DNA of 64,000 nt from Candidatus Peribacteria bacterium (GTDB lineage: Bacteria; Patescibacteriota; Gracilibacteria; Peribacterales; Peribacteraceae): positions 62,001-126,000 of the forward strand of contig JAHFJM010000001.1 in assembly GCA_023245935.1 (NCBI GenBank), read 5' to 3'. Below, piece after piece: positions 41,512 through 49,500 of the stretch (position 1 is the stretch's first letter; each line of letters begins with the position of its first letter). Below the pieces are notes generated by a model. The model searched no databases. It saw only the letters and a program-made list of their open reading frames with translations, and had not been told where the DNA came from. The translations under genes and the position numbers were made by a program.

Positions 41512-43137
41512 TCACAAAATATTTTTTCTCACATCTTCGACAATAAGTTGCACTGATTCTTTTCCATTCCACACATTCACACCAATTCTGGCTGCAACAT
41601 CAAATAACTCACGATCATTCAGGAACTCAAGAATGTTTCCCAAACGAAATCCAATCGCTTTCACTCCTTCAACACGCAACTGAAGGTGAGAACCGTCTGT
41701 GCCGACAACTCTGAAGTCCGACAGTGTAAGACTTGGGAGCATGAAGACCGGTTCGTCGTTGCCCTGCCCGAACGGTGACAGCGACTCGATTGTTTTTGCG
41801 AAAGAAAGTGTGACGGAAGACGGATTCAGGGATGCATCGATATCCAGAGTCGGCTTCATGAAGTCCGCTCGGAATCCTCGTGCAGAGAGCAGCGACGTTA
41901 GGGCTTGCTGCAGGGCTCCGATGTGCTTTGGATCGAAGGTGCATCCTGCCGCCTGACTGTGTCCGCCGAACGTTGTGAGGAGCGACGAAACGGACGGATT
42001 CGACAAACACTCCATGATATCAATCTCCGGAATACTGCGGATTGATGCGACTGCCTTGTCGCCAAGTACTGCAGCAACAAGACTCGGTCTCGAGTGCCGC
42101 TCGGTGAGCCTGCTCGCAAGAAGCCCGGCTGTACCGGGAGTGATCTCTCCGTGTGCGAGCACAAGAAACGGGTGAGAGAGATCGATCGACGAAAGAATTT
42201 TTGCATCAAGATCATTCACGAATGCCTGCCGCTCACTGTTGAGTGTATGAATCTCCGTGAGCGCTTCTCCGCCCTTGAGAATCGCATCCAGCGCGATTTG
42301 CGGGTGTGACATACGACCTGCCGCATTGAGCCGAGGAACGATTTTAAACGCGACATCGGTCGAAGTGAGCGGAGCATTGCCCCGAAGAGTGTCGACAAGA
42401 TCTTTGAGCGGAGATGCGGGGAGATCCTCCATGCATTGCAACCCGTGCATTGTCAGAATGCGGTTCTCTCCGATCAGCGGAACCAAATCGCCGATCGTCC
42501 CGATGGTCGCAAGTGCGATATCGATCTCGATCCCCTCCCACGGCTTTCCGTGCTCGAGCGCACGAACCAACATGAATGCGACTCCCGCGCCACAGAGATG
42601 AGGGTTGGGAACGGGGGTTGGGGTTAGGGGATGGAGAACGGCATATGCGTCGGGTCGTCCGCCTTGAACACGATGATGATCGGTGACAATGACATCGATC
42701 TTCAGCGATTTCGCATGGGCAATTTCTTCGTGTGCCGAAATTCCCGTATCGACGGTGATGAGAAGGGAGACGCCTTTTTTCTTCAGAGCATCGATGCTCG
42801 ATTTCCGCATACCATAGCCTTCTTTCACGCGATCGGGGAGATGCACGAGCGGCGTGATTCCGTGACGTTCGAAGAATCTGACGAGCTGCGCGGTCGCCGT
42901 GATGCCGTCGCTGTCGTAGTCACCGAAAATCGCAATCGTTTCTCTCTCCTTCATCGCACTTTCAATGCGTGCAACCGCCGTCTGCATCTCGGGAAAGAGG
43001 AACGGATCGAAAAGTTTTGCTCCGACATCGTCTCTGATTCCGCGCTCAGTGCGAAGAATTTCTACAATCGATTCATCGTGCGGCGTTGGACGATGGATCT
43101 TCCAGAGTTTTCCCGTGAGAGAGAGCAGTGAAGCCAT
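41512..43137 (-). CDS. recJ: Single-stranded-DNA-specific exonuclease RecJ
   Basis: A 541-residue DHH-family 5'-3' exonuclease. Motif I/II lies in IFGDYDSDGITATAQL, then LLITVDTGIS and IVTDHHR. LCGAGVAFML follows, and the DHHA1 domain has SRLTERHSRPSLV and TTFGGHSQAAGCTFD. A G-rich mini-element (42597-42634) encodes HPLTPTPVPNPH in the loop directly before LCGAG, where homologues have a short variable loop. The length fits the short RecJ core. It starts 8 bp after the phosphohexomutase stop, so the two are likely cotranscribed. Confidence 0.95.
   Translation of the reverse strand: MASLLSLTGKLWKIHRPTPHDESIVEILRTERGIRDDVGAKLFDPFLFPEMQTAVARIESAMKERETIAIFGDYDSDGITATAQLVRFFERHGITPLVHLPDRVKEGYGMRKSSIDALKKKGVSLLITVDTGISAHEEIAHAKSLKIDVIVTDHHRVQGGRPDAYAVLHPLTPTPVPNPHLCGAGVAFMLVRALEHGKPWEGIEIDIALATIGTIGDLVPLIGENRILTMHGLQCMEDLPASPLKDLVDTLRGNAPLTSTDVAFKIVPRLNAAGRMSHPQIALDAILKGGEALTEIHTLNSERQAFVNDLDAKILSSIDLSHPFLVLAHGEITPGTAGLLASRLTERHSRPSLVAAVLGDKAVASIRSIPEIDIMECLSNPSVSSLLTTFGGHSQAAGCTFDPKHIGALQQALTSLLSARGFRADFMKPTLDIDASLNPSSVTLSFAKTIESLSPFGQGNDEPVFMLPSLTLSDFRVVGTDGSHLQLRVEGVKAIGFRLGNILEFLNDRELFDVAARIGVNVWNGKESVQLIVEDVRKNIL
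42597..42634. repeat. G-rich mini-element, copy 5 (inside recJ)
   Basis: Plus strand GATGAGGGTTGGGAACGGGG continuing with GTTGGGGTTAGGGGATGG, five G-runs. It is the longest and most regular copy. The coding strand encodes LTPTPVPNPH (about residues 168-180). Confidence 0.8.
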
Positions 43138-43145
43138 GAGAAGCT

Positions 43146-44540
43146 CTACTCTACCTCAACATACTTCCTGATTTCCCCCAAAACTTCCGTTGCAACGTCT
43201 TTCAACTTCTTTTCACTTCGTGCCTCGATGCAGATACTCAAACACGGACTTGTGTTACTGAAGCGGATTCCCGCCCATGCACCGTCGCCGAAATCGATGC
43301 GCGCACCGTCGAGAGTGGTGACCGGATACTTCTTTTGGAAATGCTCGGTCGCGAGACGAACGACCTCGGCTTTCTTGTCATCAGGACAGTGTGGGCGACG
43401 TTCGGGAGACTGAAAGACGACGGGGAATGCAGCGATGAGCGCAGATAGTTTTTTCTGCCCCGAGAGAATCTTGAGCATGCGAAGACTTGCAACGAGCGCA
43501 TCATCGAATCCGAAATAATCCTCACCGCAGAAGAAATGCCCGCTCTGCTCACCGCCGAGAAGCGCACCGTGTTCTCGCATTGCGTGCTCGACGTACGAGT
43601 GTCCGACTTTGCACATCACCGGTTTCCCTCCACATTTCTTTACTTCGGTTTCGAGAAGGCTGGAGTTGCTCACCGTAAAAATAACCGGAGCAGCTTGATG
43701 ACGCGAGAGATGATCCTGCGCAAGGAGCAGTAATGTCTGGTCCGCCGTGACGATCTGCCCTCTCTCATCGATCAAACCCATGCGATCACCATCGCCGTCG
43801 AACGCAAAACCGCAATCGGCTTTCTCGGCGATCACTTTCGCCTGCAGTTCTTTGAGCGTTGAATGTTTGCTCGGATCCGCCGCGTGATTCGGAAACGTTC
43901 CATCGGGTTCTGTGTACAGTTCAACGACATCGCACCCGACTTTTCTGAGTACATCGCAATAACACGGTCCCGCAACGCCGTTCCCGCCGTCGACCACGAC
44001 TTTTTTGCCTGTGCCGACGTTCTTGAAGAACTTTGTGAGGTGGGTGATGTAGGGGGTGAGAGCGTCGAAACCCTCCGCCTCATCCCCTAACCCCTTCTCC
44101 CGCTGCGGCTGGGGAGAAGGGGAATTCTCGATTCTGAGTTTTAAATCCTGTAAATCTTGCCCCGAAAATGCATCCGCATCGCGGGTGCACAGTTTTATTC
44201 CGTTATCTTCTTTCGGATTATGACTTGCGGTGATCTGCATCCCCGCATCGAACTTGCCGGTACAGATCGTGAAGTAGTTCACCGGACTCGGCGTCTGACC
44301 GATATCGGAAACGGTGCATCCCGCTGCGAGTAATCCTTCCATCACTTTCCGCTGCGACGCCGGACTGTGCGTGCGTGCATCGCGACCGACAACGACCGTC
44401 GGGTGCGCGTGTTCTTTGCCGTACTTTTCGATCAGCACCTTCCCGAATGCAAAACCGATCTGCAAACATGCATCTTCCGTCAGTTGCACCCCGGCAACGC
44501 CGCGGATGTCGTAGGCACGGAAAATGCGTGGATCGATCAT
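43146..44540 (-). CDS. Phosphomannomutase/phosphoglucomutase
   Basis: A 464-residue alpha-D-phosphohexomutase interconverting hexose 1- and 6-phosphates for nucleotide-sugar synthesis. The phosphoserine loop is ITASHNPKEDNGIK, the metal loop is FAFDGDGDRMG, the sugar loop is LGGEQSGHFFC, and the C-terminal phosphate-binding domain ends in RFSNTSPCLSICIEA. A half-copy of the palindromic element (44078-44123) adds a Pro/Gln-rich loop after residue ~138. With galU it could feed UDP-glucose and GDP-mannose to the glycosyltransferases. Confidence 0.95.
   Translation of the reverse strand: MIDPRIFRAYDIRGVAGVQLTEDACLQIGFAFGKVLIEKYGKEHAHPTVVVGRDARTHSPASQRKVMEGLLAAGCTVSDIGQTPSPVNYFTICTGKFDAGMQITASHNPKEDNGIKLCTRDADAFSGQDLQDLKLRIENSPSPQPQREKGLGDEAEGFDALTPYITHLTKFFKNVGTGKKVVVDGGNGVAGPCYCDVLRKVGCDVVELYTEPDGTFPNHAADPSKHSTLKELQAKVIAEKADCGFAFDGDGDRMGLIDERGQIVTADQTLLLLAQDHLSRHQAAPVIFTVSNSSLLETEVKKCGGKPVMCKVGHSYVEHAMREHGALLGGEQSGHFFCGEDYFGFDDALVASLRMLKILSGQKKLSALIAAFPVVFQSPERRPHCPDDKKAEVVRLATEHFQKKYPVTTLDGARIDFGDGAWAGIRFSNTSPCLSICIEARSEKKLKDVATEVLGEIRKYVEVE
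44078..44123. repeat. Half copy of the palindromic element inside the phosphohexomutase gene
   Basis: CCTCATCCCCTAACCCCTTC and the first hairpin CTTCTCCCGC..GGGGAGAAG match the left half of copy 3 at 24014, and the right half is absent. In frame it encodes SPSPQPQREKGLGDEAEG. Confidence 0.85.
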
Positions 44541-44751
44541 GCTGAGGCAGTATAGAGGAGTCTCTCTGTTTGTCAGAAGGTTCCCTATTTGCTACGCTTC
44601 TTTCGCTGCAACAGACTTCGCAGCCGCCTTGATCCTTTGTGACACGGTTTTGAAGATGGAGCCATAGCGAAGCTGGCCTAGCCCCGTCAGGGGCGTAAAA
44701 TAAAAAGGGCGCTGCGCGATCACTGTTCATTCATTAGCATCGTCAATCCTT
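44541..44751. other. Intergenic region with a tRNA-Asp 5' relic
   Basis: No convincing gene. At 44658-44676 GGAGCCATAGCGAAGCTGG resembles the first 19 bases of the intact tRNA-Asp 94 bp downstream (which has CTC where this has CGA). It is followed by a GCCCCGTCAGGGGC hairpin (44681-44694) and AAAATAAAAA. The rest holds nothing recognised. Confidence 0.5.
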
Positions 44752-44828
44752 GGAGCCATAGCTCAGCTGGTTAGAGCGCTTCCCTGTCACGGAAGAGGTC
44801 GCGGGTTCGAATCCCGTTGGCTCCGCCA
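44752..44828 (+). tRNA. tRNA-Asp (GTC anticodon)
   Basis: A complete 77-nt cloverleaf with acceptor GGAGCCA/TGGCTCC, D-arm AGCTCAGCTGGTTAGAGC, anticodon stem CTTCC/GGAAG around CTGTCAC (anticodon GTC), and T-arm GCGGGTTCGAATCCCGT. The 3' CCA is encoded (44826-44828). Confidence 0.97.
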
Positions 44829-44865
44829 CATAATCAAAAACCGTAGATTTGCATTCCGTCGGTGA

Positions 44866-44871
44866 TAGAAT
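44866..44871 (+). promoter_or_regulatory. -10 box of the 44879 gene
   Basis: TAGAAT, ending 7 nt before the ATG at 44879. No good -35 was seen at the expected distance. The spacing again points to a leaderless start. Confidence 0.45.
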
Positions 44872-44878
44872 CGGGACT

Positions 44879-46516
44879 ATGACTGTTTTTCAGATTATGA
44901 GAATCTCCCAGCTGACGAGCCCGACAAGCGACGATCCGACGATGCCGGCGAACACGACTGCCTCAAGTAGCTCCGCCGCTCCTTCGACTGTTTCACCGAC
45001 AACGACGCAACCGTCATCGTCTCAAACAACGCAGCCGTCAACTCCGTCCTCCGCACCGCAGACGGTGCAACCACAAAGCACTGATGTCCCTGCTCAGACA
45101 ACAACGAGTTCAACGGGGAAAACCATCGCCAGCTCTTCTTCCTCAAAAACGGCGGCAACGGCAACTTCATCATCTGCAGCACAGCAAGCTTCGAGTGCAA
45201 CGGTGACATCATCGGCTGCGGCAACAGGCGATCAAACAACTTCTTCCTCAAGGAGTACTTCGATCATCAATACGGAAACAACTGGTGCTGTTCCACAGAT
45301 GTCGCTCCGTACTCCGATCATCATCTTCATTGTTCTTGCAATGCTCATCGCACTTTACTTCCGCAAGCGCGGAGGAGGAGTTGCACTCACGGGAGACAAG
45401 AAACCGGTGGACAAACTGACAGCGGCGAAGGAGAAAGAGAAGAAAGCCAGAGAGAAGTCGGATGCAATGGATGAACGATTCAAGAAAATCGACGCACTGA
45501 AAAAATCAGCCGAAGAGGCGAGAGAGAAAGCGAAAAAGGCAGCGGAAGAAGCAAGGAAAGCAGCCGAGGCGGCCGGAGGTGAGAATGTGTTCGACGGATC
45601 GATCGACGGCGAGCCGAATATTCGGAAGCGTGTCTGGCGCAGACCGGGGGAAGGAGGAAAGGCGGGGAAGAGAGCGGATAAGGAGAAGAAAGACGCCGAG
45701 AAAGCCGAGAAAGACGCGAAGGAAAAAGAGGACGCCTACGACAAAGAAGGCGGCAAGGATGCCTGGCAAGCGGCGTACGACGCATCGGACAGCGCCGCAA
45801 CGGAACTCTTCAACGCGCAGATGGAAGTGAAGAAAGAAGAAGCGGCAAAAGCCGGAGAAGGAGTGACGGAGCGTCCGATGACGGCTGTGATCGTGTGCCG
45901 TGAGGGTGACCGGAGACCGCAGTCTTCCGAGGAGAAGAGTTTCGATCTCGCGGATATGGACAGCGTTCGGTTCATGCACGAATCGTTTCGAAGTGAAGAA
46001 GAGGAAGTGATGGGCTTCGTCGATTTTCTGGAGGACTTCAAAGAGGGATTCTTCGCACTGAAGAAAATACGGAGCTACCTCACGGGCGACCACTGGGAGA
46101 TTCAAACGAAGGGGGGACAGTACGACGTGCCGGTCGCAGGACCGCTGGATCACATCGGATTTCCGGATTTCTTGACGTACCACGAGAAAATTGCCGAGCA
46201 ACTTGTCGCATCAATGCGACGGTTCGAATTGATGGTGAAACGAATACGGGAGAGCGGCGAGTACTGGGTTCGTTACGACATCCAAACCTACGTTCTCAAG
46301 TGCGAGCGAATGCAAATCTGCAAAAACAATGCATGGATGACCGTGTGCACGTTCTCACTCACCGAAGGCGGACGAAGAAGTGTCGACACCGAGAGGGAAA
46401 CCGTGACGAGTGGCACCGCCGGTCAGGAAGCACTGACGAAGATGATCACGAAGCTCGGGAACAAGAACGCTCCTGTGCTCCAGCAGATGAAGGAATTTGA
46501 GTCGGCGTGCAGGTGA
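44879..46516 (+). CDS. Ser/Thr-rich single-pass membrane protein with coiled coil
   Basis: About 545 residues from MTVFQIM. The N-terminal ~140 residues are Ser/Thr/Gln/Ala-rich, like a heavily O-glycosylated stalk. One membrane span follows (IIIFIVLAMLIALYF, about 144-161), then a positive RKRGGG stop. A long Lys/Glu/Ala coiled-coil region lies at about 175-320, and a C-terminal globular domain (about 320-545) begins near RPMTAVIVCREGDRR. With no cleavable signal, the likely topology is stalk outside and C-terminus in the cytoplasm. No family recognised. It follows tRNA-Asp by 50 bp. Confidence 0.8.
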   Translation: MTVFQIMRISQLTSPTSDDPTMPANTTASSSSAAPSTVSPTTTQPSSSQTTQPSTPSSAPQTVQPQSTDVPAQTTTSSTGKTIASSSSSKTAATATSSSAAQQASSATVTSSAAATGDQTTSSSRSTSIINTETTGAVPQMSLRTPIIIFIVLAMLIALYFRKRGGGVALTGDKKPVDKLTAAKEKEKKAREKSDAMDERFKKIDALKKSAEEAREKAKKAAEEARKAAEAAGGENVFDGSIDGEPNIRKRVWRRPGEGGKAGKRADKEKKDAEKAEKDAKEKEDAYDKEGGKDAWQAAYDASDSAATELFNAQMEVKKEEAAKAGEGVTERPMTAVIVCREGDRRPQSSEEKSFDLADMDSVRFMHESFRSEEEEVMGFVDFLEDFKEGFFALKKIRSYLTGDHWEIQTKGGQYDVPVAGPLDHIGFPDFLTYHEKIAEQLVASMRRFELMVKRIRESGEYWVRYDIQTYVLKCERMQICKNNAWMTVCTFSLTEGGRRSVDTERETVTSGTAGQEALTKMITKLGNKNAPVLQQMKEFESACR

Positions 46517-46522
46517 TGCGCA

Positions 46523-49500
46523 TCATTTCAGAAGCTCCTGCAACACGGCGACGATCTTCGCCGTCTCGGCACGATTGATCGTCGCATCGGGACGGAACGT
46601 ATTCTTCGGCGTTCCATCGGCATTCGTATCGCCTTCGACAAGTCCGTAGAATGCGGCAGTCGCAATCGCGCGGCTGTAGGGATGGTCGGTCGGGACATCG
46701 ATGAACGTCGCGGCAGATTTGCCGATGGGGAGTTTCATCGCCTCGAGAAGGATCTGCACCACTTCGCCACGCGTCGCTGGCGCATGAACATCGAGATCCG
46801 GTGTGAAGACATCGATGCCCATTTCCTCAGCTTCGCCAACGTACGCCGAAGCCCACGACCCGATTGCCGATACGCTCCTCGGTGGCTTGCCTGCAAGTGT
46901 GACATTCATCGCTTCCAAAGCCATCTTCAGAACTTCGGCTCTCGTGACTGCCTTCCCGACACCAAATTCCCCGGTCAGCTTCCCGTCGGCATCACGATAC
47001 CCCTGTGCAACACCTTCTTCGACCATCGCTGCGACAAACGGCGCATACCACTCAGTCACGAGTACGTCACGATAGAGCACCGATCCCTCATCACTCTTCA
47101 CCAGTAAACGACCGCGCTGTTCGGCAATACGAGTCAGATTGGGGACGAGAGGAGCAACCGGAGCGGGAACCGCCTCGGGTGCAGCCGCTTTGAGCGGAAC
47201 GGATTCGACGGCAACTTTCTTCTCAGGTTCTCTCTTCACGACTGCCGTTGCATTGGGATCGAAGATGCCCGATTTGAATCTGTCAGCGATTGCGATGCGG
47301 GCTTTCTGAGCGAGATCCGAAGAGAACGCTCCTCCGGGACCGCCTGAACCTTTGTGCCCCCCTCCGGTCGCCGCAGCTTGGTTTGAAGATGATGAAGAAG
47401 AGGAAGAGGAAGATAGACTGTCATCGCTCGTGAGCGTCAGCGTCAGCGTTCCGGTCGACCCGAGCGTGCCGTTCGTCGGCGTGCCGAGCGTGAAGACGAT
47501 CGTTTCGTCGGATTCAACGGTGCTGTCGTTATTGAAGAGAATGATGATGCCGGTGCTTGTCTCCCCCGCATTCAATCGAATCGGAGATGGGGTGAAGAGT
47601 GTGTAATCCGTACCCGTACCGGTCGCCGTACCGGAGATTGAATACGGAACGGTGATGTTGAGGAGTGACGAACCCGAGAGATTAATGACGAGAGATGCGG
47701 ATCCGGAAGTTTCGGACTTGGTGAGGGAACTGAGCTGAAAAGAGACCGTTGGATTTCCAAACTGCCAGTTCGTATCATTGCCGCCGTTTATGCTGGTTCC
47801 GTCATTTGCAACGATCACGGCACCGGGTGATGCATTCGCGTAAGAGGGAGAGACGTACTGCACAAGTTGCGACGCCGCACTGTCGAGATTGATAGACCAC
47901 GGATACGGGCTGGTGATCGGAGAGAGAGTGAGCAGATTGCTGCTCTGACCCGTCAGCGTGAGGTAATTCAAAATTCCCTGCGTCGTTCCCGAGCCGAATT
48001 TGACGGTCTGCGCCGACGTTGTGGAAGCCTCGAGTCTGTAGAAATTCGTCGATCCGCGGACGTTCTGGGTACTCGAACCATTGAGGTCAACCGTCGACGT
48101 TCCGTACACGAATCCTCCGGTCCCGCTGTAGTTGTTCCAATCGCCGGACACGGAGATCGACCTCGAACTGCCACCGAGATTCCCTGAGAGAATCGTCACC
48201 GTTGAGGCTGTCAGATTGCCTCCGAGAGAGAACGTTGCAGTGCTCGTATCGCCGTCCGCATACGTTCCATTGTAGAGATTCTTCATCTCCGTTGCCGAGA
48301 GCATGCGACTGTACACACGAACATCGTCGATGATCCCGGGGAACCAGTAATTTCCAGAGTCGAGCAGATGAGCGCCACCTATTTCCATGTAGGCGGTGGA
48401 CGATGCAAGTGTCCGTGCCGTCGTCGATCCAACTTGCGAACCGTTGACGTACACACGGACGTTCGTGCCGTCATAGGTCGCACCGACGTGGTACCACGTA
48501 TTTGCGGTGAGTGTCGTTGAGGTACTGAAATCGGCTGCCGCACATCCCCAGAAATTCAGGACGTTCGCCGTACTCAAATACAAACCGAACGCCTTGCTAG
48601 CAGATGTGCAGTCGCCGTACGCGAACGGGACACGTGTGGTTGAACTCGTATCCGCCCGAATCCAACCTGCGATCGTGCGAGACGATGTCCCCGTATTGAA
48701 TCCGGAAGTGCTTGCCGACACGAAATCATTCGTCCCATCGAAGATCATTCCAAGTGGATTGTCGAATGCAATCTGCGAAGACAGCGTCGACCCCGTCCAC
48801 ACAAGCCCTCCGCTTCCATGTCTGACACCCGTGTTATTTTTACCCGAAGAATCCAGAATCGCACCCGTGTTTGTGCCTTCATCCAGCTTCCAGTATCCGA
48901 CAAGCCCGTTCTCGGTCGAGTCTTCGATTGCAAGTGTACTGAGCGTTGATGAGATCGTTGCCGTGGCGCTGCTTGGCGATGTGAGAATCAGAAGACCGGA
49001 ACGAGGCGTGAACGTGCCGGATGTCTGCGTGACCGTACCGGCGCGGAGCGCATAATTTCCCGTCGACACATCGAGTGCGCCATTTGAGAGCGTAAGAGTG
49101 CCGGTTGCCGTGAGACGATCGAGAAGCGTCCATGTGGCACTGGAACCATTGAGCGTAAGCGCATTGAATTGCTGACCGCCGGAGAGTACCTGCAGCGCGG
49201 ATGACGTTCCGTCGAAGGTGACGGTTCCCTGACGAGCCGTAAAAACGCCGCCGTTATTCAGCCAGCTTCCACCCACCGTGATGCCGTAGTTTCCCGAGGA
49301 TGCGTCGAGGGCCCCGGCATTGAGGCTCAGATTATTATTGACGTCGAGTGCAGCATTGAGCGTGATGAGTCCCTGCGCCACAGAAGGTTCGCTCCCGGCG
49401 GCAAGTGCGGCGATTTCTCCTGATGATAGTGCTCGCTTGTAGACACGAACATCGTCGATGGTTCCCGTGAAGTTATTGCCTGTCGAGTCGAACACCGAAC

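Noticed and set aside
44681..44694. GCCCCGTCAGGGGC hairpin as a terminator
   Set aside because: It is followed by AAAATAAAAA rather than T on the plus strand, and no gene ends just upstream on either strand in the right orientation.
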